A DNA stretch of 26,164 nucleotides. Source: JAKZSU01 sp047517485 (lineage in GTDB: Bacteria; Pseudomonadota; Alphaproteobacteria; UBA7887). Position 1 is the first letter of the stretch. Each line of letters begins with the position of its first letter. Positions 5,919 through 14,631 of the stretch are shown here, one piece after another. The stretch covers positions 1-26,164 of the forward strand of contig JAKZSU010000156.1 of assembly GCA_047517485.1 (NCBI GenBank). Reading direction: 5' to 3'. A model generated the notes under the pieces. The model ran no database searches. It was given only the letters and a program-made list of their open reading frames with translations, and was not told the DNA's origin. A program made the translations under genes and the position numbers.

Positions 5919-7772
5919 CTACGCCCGCCATTCCGCAGCCGGCGCGTCCTGTAGATTGTCAATATCATCCAGTTGATGCCGCAACGCGACCAAATGAGCA
6001 AGGGCTTCTTCGTTCATCGCCTCCGCTAAAGTGGCCTCCGCGGCCCGCAGATCGTCCTCCAGGGCGGCTCTTCTATGGCGAACCGCCAGATGATGAAAAC
6101 CGTCGCGGGCTTCCGCGTCATCGGCCTCGGAGCGAGCAAACGCCTCGGCCAACTGGCTGCCGTCCCACGCCATGCTCGAGGTCAAACGCGTGATTTCCCG
6201 GCCGAATCCACGTTCGGCGAGGGCCGCGCGCAGGCTGTCGCGATCGACGGCATCCCCATCGGCGGCGATATCGGCCAAGGCACTGCGAATCGCATCGTGG
6301 GCAGGGGACGAAAAACTGAGCGCCGCCAGATCCTCGGCAAAAAGATCGAGCAAGGCCGGATGATTGAGCAGACAGACCAGCATGATGCGTTCACGACGCG
6401 CCGAATCGGGGTCCGCGGCGGGCTTCTGTCCGCCCTGATAGATCATTCTGCCGGGCCGCGACGCGCGATCGCCGGCGCGGCTCCGACCACGCCCTCGCGC
6501 GTATCCGAAGGTGGTGTCGAAGCGCGCGCGAAATTCGCTTTGGTAAAGGCCGCGAACCGTGGGGTCCTTGATCGTTGCGACCTGGTTATCGAGGGTCTTG
6601 CGCAAATCGGCGCGCCGCTCGGGCGTATCCACCCGGTGGCCGCTCAGCGCTTGCTGCCACAACACGTCGACCAAGGGGTGGGCGTGCTCGATCTTGTCGG
6701 CGAGAACCGCCGCGCCCGCCTTGGCGAGCAGACTGTCCGGATCCTCGCCCTGGGGCAGAAAAGCGAACTTCAACGACCGTCCCGGCGCCAACAGCGGCAG
6801 CGCCCGCTCGGCGGCGCGCGCGGCGGCCCGGCGGCCGGCGGCATCGCCGTCGAGACACAGCACCGGCTCCGCCGCCAAGCGCCATAGACCGTTCAGCTGA
6901 TCCTCGGTGACCGCGGTGCCCAGCGGCGCGACGGCGTGGTCGAGCCCGGCACGAGCGAAGGCGATCACGTCCATATAGCCTTCGGCGACGATCACGCTGG
7001 CGGCATCTCGCGCCGGCCGTCGCGCGGCACTGAGATTGTAGAGACACCGCCCCTTGTGAAACAGATCGTTCTCGGCGCTGTTGATGTATTTCGGCTGACC
7101 ATCGCCCAGCGTTCGCCCGCCAAATCCGACCACCCGGCCGCGCCCGTCGGCAATCGGGAACATCAAGCGGCCGCGGAAAAAATCGTACGCCTCGCCATTA
7201 TCCGGATTTCTCAGCAAGCCGGCCTCGATCGCCGCCGAATCGGGCACGCCTTCGCCGGCGAGAAACGTCTTCAGCGCGGCCCGTCGGTCGGGCGCCCAAC
7301 CCAGCCCGAAGCGCTCGATCACCGCCTGGTCGAGACCACGATTCGCCAAATAAGTGCGCGCGGCGGCCCCGTCGTCGCGGGCCAGGGCGCGGCGAAACCA
7401 GACCGCCGCCTTGTCGATAATCTCGTACAGCCCGGTCTGGCGTTCGGCGCGGGCCCTCGCTTCCGGGGTTCGCTCCGGCATCGCCAAGCCGGCCTCCCCC
7501 GCCAGGCGCTCGACCGCCTCGGGAAACGCCAGGCCTTCGTTCTGCATCACGAAGCCGATGACGTCGCCGTGCGCGCCGCAGCCGAAACAGTGAAAGAACG
7601 CCTTGTCGTCATTGACCGTGAACGACGGTGTCTTTTCCTTATGGAACGGGCACAGGCCGGTATGTTCGCGGCCCCGGTGGGTGAGACGAACGCTGCGGCC
7701 GACGATCTCGCTCGCCGGCAGGCGGGCGCGAATTTCATCGAGAAATTGCGGGGCAAAACTCATCGTAGGCAT
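5919..7772 (-). CDS. dnaG: DNA primase DnaG
   Basis: Makes the RNA primers for DNA replication and works with the DnaB helicase. The N-terminal zinc-binding domain shows CPFHKEKTPSF and HCFGCGAHGD (Cys41, His44, Cys62, Cys65). The catalytic core and TOPRIM fold follow, with EGYMDVIAFARAG (Glu264) and CLDGDAAGRRAA (Asp308, Asp310) as metal-binding acids. The C-terminal 170 residues are helical and would bind DnaB. Length is 617 residues, normal for the family. The ATG at 7772 overlaps the yqeY stop (TAATG), which favours it; a second ATG three codons later (MSFAPQ) is also possible. It is the middle gene of the yqeY-dnaG-rpoD cluster. Confidence 0.97.
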   Translation of the reverse strand: MPTMSFAPQFLDEIRARLPASEIVGRSVRLTHRGREHTGLCPFHKEKTPSFTVNDDKAFFHCFGCGAHGDVIGFVMQNEGLAFPEAVERLAGEAGLAMPERTPEARARAERQTGLYEIIDKAAVWFRRALARDDGAAARTYLANRGLDQAVIERFGLGWAPDRRAALKTFLAGEGVPDSAAIEAGLLRNPDNGEAYDFFRGRLMFPIADGRGRVVGFGGRTLGDGQPKYINSAENDLFHKGRCLYNLSAARRPARDAASVIVAEGYMDVIAFARAGLDHAVAPLGTAVTEDQLNGLWRLAAEPVLCLDGDAAGRRAAARAAERALPLLAPGRSLKFAFLPQGEDPDSLLAKAGAAVLADKIEHAHPLVDVLWQQALSGHRVDTPERRADLRKTLDNQVATIKDPTVRGLYQSEFRARFDTTFGYARGRGRSRAGDRASRPGRMIYQGGQKPAADPDSARRERIMLVCLLNHPALLDLFAEDLAALSFSSPAHDAIRSALADIAADGDAVDRDSLRAALAERGFGREITRLTSSMAWDGSQLAEAFARSEADDAEARDGFHHLAVRHRRAALEDDLRAAEATLAEAMNEEALAHLVALRHQLDDIDNLQDAPAAEWRA

Positions 7773-8233
7773 TACCCGCCGGTCAAAATCGTCTTGACTA
7801 GCCCGCTCGCCCGCGCGGTGTCCATGCGCCCGGCATAGTGCTTCTTCAGCGCCGCCATCGTTCGTCCCATATCCTTGATCGAGGTCGCGCCGAGATCGTC
7901 GATCACCGCCCGAACCGCCGCCTCGGTTTCCGCCTCGTCGAGCGGCGTCGGCATATAGCCCTCGATGATCGCGATCTCCTCGGCCTCGCGCGCCGCCAGC
8001 TCGCTTCGCCCCGCCTCTTGGTAGATGGTGACCGATTCGCGCCGCTGGCGCACCATTTTGACCAGCATGTCCAAGAGTTGGTCGTCACCAATTCCCTCGT
8101 CGCGACCGTCGCCCCGGGCGGCGATATCACGGTCCTTGAGGGTTGCCAGAATGAGCCGCAAGGTCGCCACGCGACATGAGTCCTTGGCCTTCATCGCCGT
8201 CTTAAGGTCGTCCGCAAATCGCCTTCGCAACAT
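7772..8233 (-). CDS. yqeY: GatB/YqeY domain protein
   Basis: A 153-residue all-helical protein of the GatB/YqeY family, related to the tail domain of the amidotransferase subunit GatB. Recognisable stretches are LKTAMKAKDSCRVATLRLILA near the start, KMVRQRRESVTIYQEAGRSELAAREAEEIAIIEGYMP in the middle and TSIKDMGRTMAALKKHYAGRMD near the end. The family is suspected of binding tRNA, but its role in bacteria is not settled. It is the first gene of the minus-strand cluster, with its stop overlapping the dnaG start. It is transcribed divergently from carA across a 237-nt gap that must hold promoters for both directions. Confidence 0.93.
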   Translation of the reverse strand: MLRRRFADDLKTAMKAKDSCRVATLRLILATLKDRDIAARGDGRDEGIGDDQLLDMLVKMVRQRRESVTIYQEAGRSELAAREAEEIAIIEGYMPTPLDEAETEAAVRAVIDDLGATSIKDMGRTMAALKKHYAGRMDTARASGLVKTILTGG

Positions 8234-8384
8234 CGGATCCTCGTCAAGTAGTTAAGCCGCCCACGCTATCGTCCCCGCGCGACGACAGGCGCAAGGGTGA
8301 GCAACCCGCGCCCGATTGTCCATTCACAATTATCGCGCCAATTAAGCCATTGTTTTTTCACCATTATTTAGCGCGACACGACGC

Positions 8385-8413
8385 TTGACGGGCGTCCGGC
8401 TTGAGCGTACTTT
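8385..8413 (+). promoter_or_regulatory. Predicted sigma-70 promoter for carA
   Basis: TTGACG (8385-8390) and TACTTT (8408-8413) are separated by 17 nt and lie 57 nt before the carA ATG. The sequence just upstream (about 8320-8370) is AT-rich, which could help polymerase binding or serve the divergent yqeY promoter. No obvious pyrimidine or arginine operator was recognised. Confidence 0.5.
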
Positions 8414-8470
8414 CCGGCCACTTTGCCCGCAAGCTGAGCATTTCAGCGCGTCACACGCGAATCACCGCCC

Positions 8471-9646
8471 ATGCCCGAATTCTCATCGTCCAGAACACCC
8501 GACGCGCCCGCGCGCGCGTCAGGCGTCCTGGTATTGGCCGATGGCCGCGTTATCGAGGGCCGCGGCCTCGGCGCGGCGACTTCCGCGATCGGCGAGGTTT
8601 GCTTCAACACTGCGATGACCGGGTACCAGGAAATCCTCACCGACCCGTCCTATGCCGGACAGATCATCACCTTCACGTTTCCCCATATCGGCAATGTCGG
8701 GACCAACGCCGAGGACCTGGAGGCGACCAACCCGGCCGCGCGCGGCTGTATCTTGCGCGCCGATATAACCGAGCCGGCGAGTTGGCGCGCCACCCAGCAT
8801 CTCGATGCCTGGCTGAAGGCCCGCGGGCTGCCGGCGATCGCCGGCATCGACACCCGCGCGCTCACCCGCATCGTGCGCGCCGGCGGGGCGCCGAACGGAG
8901 TAATAGCCCATGCCCCCGACGGCGACTTCGATCTCGCCGGCTTGCGCGCCGAGGCGGCGGCGATCCCCGGGCTCGAAGGCATGGATCTCGCCAAGGACGT
9001 CACCTGCGCCCAGACCTATCAATGGGACCAGACCGCGTGGTCGCTGGGTGCCGGCTTCGGCGCGCAAGGCTCGCCCACGCGCCACGTCGTCGCCATCGAT
9101 TACGGCGCCAAGCACAATATTCTCCGTTGCCTCGCCAGTGCCGGCTGCCGGGTCACCGTGGTGCCGGCGAGCGCGAGCGTCGACGAGGTGATGGCGCACG
9201 CGCCGGACGGTATCTTCCTGTCGAACGGCCCCGGCGATCCCGCCGCGACCGGCGTGTACGCGGTGCCGGTGATCAAGGCGCTGTTGGACCTCGGCCTGCC
9301 GATATTCGGCATTTGCCTGGGCCATCAAATGCTGGCGCTCGCGCTCGGCGCGCGCACCGAAAAAATGCGCCAAGGCCACCGCGGCGCCAACCACCCGGTC
9401 AAGGATCTGCAAACCGGCAAGGTCGAGATAACCAGCCAGAACCACGGCTTCGTGGTGGTCGCCGACTCGCTGCCGGCGGGGGTCGAGCAAAGCCACGTCT
9501 CGCTGTTCGACGGCACCTTGGAGGGCATTCGTCTAATCGACCGCCCAGTGTTCAGCGTCCAACACCACCCTGAAGCCTCGCCAGGCCCGCAAGACAGCCA
9601 CCACCTGTTCGAACGTTTCACCGCGATGATCGATGCGAATGATTAG
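8471..9646 (+). CDS. carA: Carbamoyl-phosphate synthase small subunit CarA
   Basis: The glutaminase subunit of carbamoyl-phosphate synthase; it releases ammonia from glutamine and passes it to CarB. The N-terminal domain contains ATSAIGEVCFNTAMTGYQEILTDPSY (split here by reading: residues about 36-61). The class I glutamine amidotransferase domain starts near residue 205, with the nucleophile elbow GICLGHQ (Cys282) and catalytic His366/Glu368 in HHPEASPGP. Length is 391 residues, as expected. The ATG at 8471 has no strong ribosome binding site but agrees with the family start. It is the first gene of a carA-carB pair split by a 133-nt gap holding a repeat element. Confidence 0.97.
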   Translation: MPEFSSSRTPDAPARASGVLVLADGRVIEGRGLGAATSAIGEVCFNTAMTGYQEILTDPSYAGQIITFTFPHIGNVGTNAEDLEATNPAARGCILRADITEPASWRATQHLDAWLKARGLPAIAGIDTRALTRIVRAGGAPNGVIAHAPDGDFDLAGLRAEAAAIPGLEGMDLAKDVTCAQTYQWDQTAWSLGAGFGAQGSPTRHVVAIDYGAKHNILRCLASAGCRVTVVPASASVDEVMAHAPDGIFLSNGPGDPAATGVYAVPVIKALLDLGLPIFGICLGHQMLALALGARTEKMRQGHRGANHPVKDLQTGKVEITSQNHGFVVVADSLPAGVEQSHVSLFDGTLEGIRLIDRPVFSVQHHPEASPGPQDSHHLFERFTAMIDAND

Positions 9647-9671
9647 ATGAGCAGGTTTATGACGATAGGCG

Positions 9672-9776
9672 CCCCCCCCACCCCGGCCCTCCCCCGCGAG
9701 GGGGGAGGGAGTTCGCGCGGTGCTAGTGGCGGGCTCGAGCCCTCTCCCCTCGCGGGGGAGGGTTGGGTGAGGGGGC
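9672..9776. repeat. REP-like inverted repeat between carA and carB
   Basis: Two GC-rich arms of about 37 nt (9672-9709 and 9738-9776) are near-complementary inverted copies, separated by about 28 nt. Each arm is itself palindromic around CCCTC(C)CCCGCGAGGGG(A)GGG. This is the layout of paired REP/BIME-type elements, and closely similar CCCTC...GAGGG repeats are dispersed in many alphaproteobacterial genomes. The right arm ends GTGAGGGGGCGTT directly before the carB ATG, so the element appears to provide the carB Shine-Dalgarno sequence. Confidence 0.8.
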
Positions 9777-9779
9777 GTT

Positions 9780-12700
9780 ATGCCTAAGCGCACCGACATC
9801 TCGTCGATCCTGATCATCGGTGCCGGGCCGATTGTTATCGGCCAGGCTTGCGAGTTCGATTATTCCGGAACCCAGGCGTGCCGCGCCCTCAAGGAGGAGG
9901 GCTACCGGGTGATCCTGGTCAATTCGAACCCGGCGACGATCATGACCGATCCGGACACCGCGGACGCGACCTATATCGAGCCGATTACGCCGGAAATGGT
10001 CGCCAAGGTGATCGCGCGCGAGAAGCCCGACGCGCTGTTGCCGACGATGGGCGGGCAGACCGGCTTGAACACCGCGTTCGCGCTCGCCGAGGACGGCACG
10101 CTCGACGCTCACGGGGTGATCCTGATCGGCGCCAGCCGCGACGCCATCGCCAAGGCCGAGGATCGCGATCAATTCCAGGCGGCGATGGCCAATATCGGCT
10201 TGGAGACCCCGAACGGCGCGACCGCGCATTCGCTCGAGGAGGCGCATGCGGTGCTCGCGACCATCGGTTTGCCGGCGATCATTCGCCCGTCGTTCACCCT
10301 CGGCGGCACCGGCGGCGGGGTCGCCTATAATCGCGCCGAATTCGAAAGCATCGTGGCCGGCGGCCTCGACGCCTCGCCGACCGACGAGGTGCTGATCGAG
10401 GAATCGGTGATCGGCTGGAAAGAGTTCGAGATGGAGGTGATCCGCGACCACGCGGACAATTGCATCATCGTCTGCTCGATCGAGAACATCGATCCGATGG
10501 GCGTGCATACCGGCGACAGCATCACCGTCGCGCCGGCGCTGACCTTGACCGACAAGGAATATCAAATCATGCGCAACGCCTCGATCGCGGTGCTGCGCGA
10601 GATCGGCGTCGAGACCGGCGGCTCGAACGTCCAGTTCGCCGTCGATCCCGAGACCGGCCGCCTGGTGGTGATCGAAATGAACCCCAGGGTGTCGCGGTCG
10701 TCGGCGCTGGCCTCGAAAGCGACCGGGTTTCCGATCGCCAAGGTCGCCGCCAAGTTGGCGGTCGGCTATACCCTCGACGAAATCCAGAACGACATCACCG
10801 GCACCACCCCGGCGTCGTTCGAACCGACCATCGACTACGTGGTCACCAAGATCCCGCGCTTCACCTTCGAGAAGTTCCCCGGCACCGAGGCGGTGCTCAG
10901 CACGGCGATGAAATCGGTTGGCGAGGCGATGTCGATCGGCCGCACCTTCGCCGAGTCGCTGCAGAAAGCGCTGCGATCGCTGGAAACCGGCCTGGTCGGT
11001 CTCGACGAGGTCACGATCCCCGGCTATGAGTCGGGCGGTGATGCCGGCGCCATCGACGCCGCCCTCGGCCGCGCCACGCCGGACCGCCTGCTGGTCATCG
11101 CTCAGGCCTTCCGCGAGGGCCTGTCGTTGGCGAAGATTCACGCGGCGTGCCACTACGACCCCTGGTTCCTAGCCCAGGTCGAGACGATCGTCGCCACCGA
11201 ACAAGGCGTGCGCGACAACGGTTTGCCGACGACCGCGCGCGGTCTGCTCGACCTCAAAAAAATGGGCTTCTCCGACGCCCGGCTCGGCCAATTGGCGGGA
11301 TGCGAGGAAGCCGACATTGCCGCGTTGCGCGAAACGCACGACATTCACCCAGTTTACAAGCGGGTCGATACCTGCGCCGCCGAGTTCGACGCCGGCACGC
11401 CCTATATGTACGCCACCTACGAAGGCGACCTAGGCGATTCCGGCCTCGCCGAGAACGAGGCGGCACCGAGCGAAAGGCGCAAGGTGATGATCCTCGGCGG
11501 CGGGCCCAATCGCATCGGCCAGGGCATCGAGTTCGACTATTGCTGCGTGCACGCGGCTTACGCGCTGCGCGAGGCCGGGATCGAGACCATCATGGTCAAC
11601 TGCAACCCGGAAACCGTATCGACCGACTACGACACCTCGGACCGGCTCTATTTCGAACCGCTGACCGCCGAGGACGTGATCGAGATCGCCCGTCTCGAGG
11701 CCTCGCGCGGCACCTTGCTCGGTCTGATCGTCCAGTATGGCGGCCAGACCCCGCTCAAACTCGCCCGCGCTCTCGAAGCGGCGGGGTTGCCGATCATCGG
11801 CACCTCGCCCGACGCGATCGATCACGCCGAGGATCGCAAACGGTTCCAGACGCTGCTCACCGAACTCGGGCTCAAACAGCCGCCGAACGGCATTTGCGGC
11901 TCGGTCGAGGAAGCGAGTCGGATCGCCGAGCGCATCGGCTATCCAGTACTAGTGCGTCCGTCTTACGTGCTCGGCGGCCGGGCGATGCAGATCGTCCGCG
12001 ACCGCGCCGGCCTCGAAGCCTACGTCGCGGAAGCGTTGCGCCTATTCGGCGACGACCCGATCCTGATCGATCGCTTTCTCGCCGACGCGATCGAGGTCGA
12101 TGTCGATGCGTTGGCGGATCGCGAGGACGTTTTCGTCGCCGGGATCATGGAACATATCGAGGAGGCCGGCATTCATTCCGGCGATTCGGCGTGCTCATTG
12201 CCCCCCTATTCGTTGCGCGCGGACGTGATCGACGAGATCAAGCGGCAAACCGTCGACCTGGCCAAGGCGCTCGACGTGTGTGGCCTGATGAACGTGCAGT
12301 TCGCGGTCAAGAACAACGAAAGCGGCCAGGCCGAGGTCTACATCATCGAGGTCAATCCGCGCGCCAGCCGTACTGTCCCGTTCGTCGCCAAGACCACCGG
12401 CGTGCCGATCGCCAAGATCGCGGCGCGGCTGATGGCCGGCGAGCGTTTGGCGAGTTTCGAACTCGAGGACCACGACTTCGACCATGTCGCGGTGAAGGAG
12501 GCGGTGTTTCCCTTCGCCCGTTTCCCCGGCGTCGACGTACTGTTGGGACCGGAGATGAAATCAACCGGCGAGGTGATGGGACTCGACATGGATTTCGGCC
12601 GCGCCTACGCCAAGTCACAGGTCGCCAGCGGCACCGTTTTGCCGACCGCGGGAAGCGTGTTCATTTCGGTCCGCGACGGCGACAAAAGCGCGATGGTCAC

Positions 12701-13040
12701 CATGGGCCACAGCTTGGTTACCATGGGCTTCGAGATCATCGCCACCCGCGGGACCGCGGCGGCGCTCGAGGCCGCCGGTCTGCCGGTAACCATTATCAAT
12801 AAGGTGCTCGAAGGGCGCCCCCACCTGGTCGATGCGATCACCGACGGCGAGGTCGCGCTGATCTTCAATACCACCGAAGGCAGCCAGGCGATCGCCGACA
12901 GCTACAGCCTGCGCCGCGCCGCGCTAACCCACAAGGTTCCCTACTACACCACGGTCGCCGGCAGCCGTGCCGCGGTCGAGGCGATTGCCGCTCTGAGAAG
13001 GGGCAGTCTTGAAGTGGCCCCGCTTCAATCCTACACTTAG
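9780..13040 (+). CDS. carB: Carbamoyl-phosphate synthase large subunit CarB
   Basis: Makes carbamoyl phosphate from bicarbonate, ammonia and two ATP, feeding arginine and pyrimidine synthesis. It shows the duplicated CPSase architecture. The first half has an ATP-grasp with FTLGGTGGGVAYN and EMNPRVSRSSALASKATGFPIA. The second half begins near residue 560 (KVMILGGGPNRIGQGIEFDYCCVHAAYALREAG) and has EVNPRASRTVPFVAKTTGVPIAKIAA. A C-terminal MGS-like allosteric domain (about 950-1086) includes GHSLVTMGFEIIATRGTAAAL and LIFNTTEG. Length is 1086 residues, complete. ATG 9780 follows GAGGGGG in the upstream repeat at good spacing. greA begins 59 nt downstream. Confidence 0.98.
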   Translation: MPKRTDISSILIIGAGPIVIGQACEFDYSGTQACRALKEEGYRVILVNSNPATIMTDPDTADATYIEPITPEMVAKVIAREKPDALLPTMGGQTGLNTAFALAEDGTLDAHGVILIGASRDAIAKAEDRDQFQAAMANIGLETPNGATAHSLEEAHAVLATIGLPAIIRPSFTLGGTGGGVAYNRAEFESIVAGGLDASPTDEVLIEESVIGWKEFEMEVIRDHADNCIIVCSIENIDPMGVHTGDSITVAPALTLTDKEYQIMRNASIAVLREIGVETGGSNVQFAVDPETGRLVVIEMNPRVSRSSALASKATGFPIAKVAAKLAVGYTLDEIQNDITGTTPASFEPTIDYVVTKIPRFTFEKFPGTEAVLSTAMKSVGEAMSIGRTFAESLQKALRSLETGLVGLDEVTIPGYESGGDAGAIDAALGRATPDRLLVIAQAFREGLSLAKIHAACHYDPWFLAQVETIVATEQGVRDNGLPTTARGLLDLKKMGFSDARLGQLAGCEEADIAALRETHDIHPVYKRVDTCAAEFDAGTPYMYATYEGDLGDSGLAENEAAPSERRKVMILGGGPNRIGQGIEFDYCCVHAAYALREAGIETIMVNCNPETVSTDYDTSDRLYFEPLTAEDVIEIARLEASRGTLLGLIVQYGGQTPLKLARALEAAGLPIIGTSPDAIDHAEDRKRFQTLLTELGLKQPPNGICGSVEEASRIAERIGYPVLVRPSYVLGGRAMQIVRDRAGLEAYVAEALRLFGDDPILIDRFLADAIEVDVDALADREDVFVAGIMEHIEEAGIHSGDSACSLPPYSLRADVIDEIKRQTVDLAKALDVCGLMNVQFAVKNNESGQAEVYIIEVNPRASRTVPFVAKTTGVPIAKIAARLMAGERLASFELEDHDFDHVAVKEAVFPFARFPGVDVLLGPEMKSTGEVMGLDMDFGRAYAKSQVASGTVLPTAGSVFISVRDGDKSAMVTMGHSLVTMGFEIIATRGTAAALEAAGLPVTIINKVLEGRPHLVDAITDGEVALIFNTTEGSQAIADSYSLRRAALTHKVPYYTTVAGSRAAVEAIAALRRGSLEVAPLQSYT

Positions 13041-13048
13041 GATCGATA

Positions 13049-13069
13049 ACGCCACATCGTCGGTGGCGT
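13049..13069 (+). promoter_or_regulatory. Hairpin in the carB-greA gap
   Basis: ACGCCAC (13049-13055) pairs perfectly with GTGGCGT (13063-13069) across a 7-nt loop. The following bases are CGTTTC, a poor U-run. It may attenuate read-through from carB into greA or sit in the greA leader. Confidence 0.3.
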
Positions 13070-13099
13070 CGTTTCAGTTGATCAGACCAAGGCGTGGCG

Positions 13100-13573
13100 A
13101 TGGAACGTGTGCCCATGACCGCCGGAGGCTTTCGGCGGCTAGAAATCGAGTTGAAGACCCTCAAGACCGAGGAACGCCCGGCGGTGATCAAGGCGATCGC
13201 CGAGGCGCGTGAGCATGGCGATCTGTCGGAAAATGCCGAGTATCACGCCGCGCGCGAGCGCCAGAGTTTTATCGAGGGCCGGGTTCGCGATATCGAGGAC
13301 AAGATCAGTCGCTCCGAAGTGATCGACGTATCCAAGCTCTCGGGCGATACCGTCAAGTTCGGCGCCCAGGTCGGCTTGGTCGACGAGGACACCGAGGCGG
13401 AAACCGCCTATCAAATCGTCGGTGTCGACGAAGCGGATATTTCACGAGGCCTGTTGTCGGTCTCGGCGCCGCTGGCACGCGCGCTGATCAACAAGGCGGT
13501 GGGCGATTCGGTCACCGTCGATACCCCGAAGGGCTCCCACAGCTACGAAATCATATCCATCGAGTTCAGTTGA
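13100..13573 (+). CDS. greA: Transcription elongation factor GreA
   Basis: Enters the RNA polymerase secondary channel and stimulates cleavage of backtracked transcripts. The N-terminal coiled coil carries the acidic tip motif HGDLSENAEYHAARE, preceded by ERPAVIKAIAEAR. The C-terminal FKBP-like domain covers about residues 80-157 and ends SYEIISIEFS. Length is 157 residues, standard. ATG 13100 (MERVPMTAGGF) matches the usual start of alphaproteobacterial GreA and has AAGG upstream; a GTG two codons earlier is possible. Its stop overlaps the start of the next gene. Confidence 0.96.
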   Translation: MERVPMTAGGFRRLEIELKTLKTEERPAVIKAIAEAREHGDLSENAEYHAARERQSFIEGRVRDIEDKISRSEVIDVSKLSGDTVKFGAQVGLVDEDTEAETAYQIVGVDEADISRGLLSVSAPLARALINKAVGDSVTVDTPKGSHSYEIISIEFS

Positions 13574-14559
13574 TAGAACAGGGGGCACCCCTGATCTGGG
13601 TGCTCGCCGACGACCGCGCGGGCCATGCCAATCAGGCGCTTGGCGTGGCCGATGCCCTGGGTCTGCCGTACGAAGTCAAATCGCTCGAATATTGGGGCCT
13701 GGCGAAACTGCCGAATATTTTGCTCGGCGCGACGTTTGTGCATCTGTCGGGCGACGCCCTGGCGCCGCCCTGGCCGGATCTCGTCATCGCCGCCGGACGG
13801 CGTACCGTGCCGGTCGCCCGCGCCATCAAACGGGCTGCGGACGCGCGGTGTTTTCTCGTGCAATGCATGTGGCCCGGCGCCGGCGCGAGCGCTATCGACC
13901 TGATCGCGCCGCCGGCCCATGATTCGCCGCGCCGCCGCGCCAACATGCTACGCACCGTCGCCGCGCCGCATCGGATCACCTCGGCGGTGTTGGCCGAGGC
14001 GAGACGGGAATGGCAGGCCAGGGTGGGCACCTTGCCGGCGCCGCGACTCGCGCTGCTGGTCGGCGGCAGCACCGCCGCGCACGACTTCGATGCCGCCGCC
14101 GCGCGGGCGCTGGCCGGGCGCGTCGCCGCCCTCACTCAGGCACTTGGCGGCTCGCTGATGATGACCACCAGCCGGCGCACCTCGCCGGCGGCGCGCGACG
14201 CGCTCACCGCCACCCTCGACCCGGACCACCGCTTCGATGACGACGGCGACAACCCCTATCTCGGCTATCTCGCGTGGGCGGATGCGATCGTGGTCACCGG
14301 CGATTCAACGACGATGTGCGCCGAGGCCTGTGCTACCGGCGCGCCGGTTCTCATCGATGCGCCGGACGCGATCACCGGGCTAAAGCACCGCGCGCTCCAC
14401 CGCGCCCTCTATGATCGCGGCCTGGCGCGGCCGCTCGACGAGGACGCGGCCGCTTTCGTGTCGCAGCATACAATTCCAGCGCCGCTCGACGATGCCGCCG
14501 ACGTCGCGGCCGAAATCAGGCGGCGCCTGCCCACTCTGCCCGAGCCAGGCTCGGCTTGA
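13570..14559 (+). CDS. ELM1-family putative glycosyltransferase
   Basis: A 329-residue protein of the family named after plant mitochondrial fission factor ELM1. In bacteria it is annotated as a putative nucleoside-diphosphate-sugar or glycosyltransferase-like protein of unproven substrate. The family start is visible as LIWVLADDRAGHANQALGVADALGLPYEVKSLEY. Other marks are PDLVIAAGRRTVPVARAIKR, the central LALLVGGSTAAHDFD and the late DAIVVTGDSTTMCAEACATGAPVLID, which resembles the sugar-nucleotide-binding half of GT-B enzymes. The start is a TTG at 13570 overlapping the greA TGA (TTGA); no other start fits, because conserved sequence begins by residue 8. Coupling to greA is likely. No membrane segment or signal peptide is apparent. 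Confidence 0.8.
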   Translation: MIEQGAPLIWVLADDRAGHANQALGVADALGLPYEVKSLEYWGLAKLPNILLGATFVHLSGDALAPPWPDLVIAAGRRTVPVARAIKRAADARCFLVQCMWPGAGASAIDLIAPPAHDSPRRRANMLRTVAAPHRITSAVLAEARREWQARVGTLPAPRLALLVGGSTAAHDFDAAAARALAGRVAALTQALGGSLMMTTSRRTSPAARDALTATLDPDHRFDDDGDNPYLGYLAWADAIVVTGDSTTMCAEACATGAPVLIDAPDAITGLKHRALHRALYDRGLARPLDEDAAAFVSQHTIPAPLDDAADVAAEIRRRLPTLPEPGSA

Positions 14560-14565
14560 ATCTCA

Positions 14566-14594
14566 TTGGCCGCGGCCGGCGCGCGGGTTACTCT
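14566..14594 (+). promoter_or_regulatory. Predicted promoter for trxB-lysR
   Basis: TTGGCC (14566-14571) and TACTCT (14589-14594) are 17 nt apart, directly after the stop of the ELM1-like gene and 37 nt before the trxB ATG. Both boxes match sigma-70 consensus only partly. Confidence 0.35.
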
Positions 14595-14631
14595 GCAAAG
14601 TGTTCACCAACTTTTCGAAGAGCCGACGACG

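Noticed and set aside
3644..6193. 849-codon plus-strand open frame antisense to rpoD
   Set aside because: It mirrors the rpoD codons (its poly-Gly run is the reverse of the Thr16 codons) and runs past the rpoD start into dnaG; no family features. GC-rich antisense frames are often long.
9672..9776. Intrinsic terminator or attenuator between carA and carB
   Set aside because: The hairpin is strong but no T-run follows. Both arms are palindromic and recur elsewhere, so a REP-like element explains it better.
9723..11153. 476-codon minus-strand frame antisense to carB
   Set aside because: It is a shadow of carB, rich in Arg, Gly and Asp, without motifs or ribosome site.
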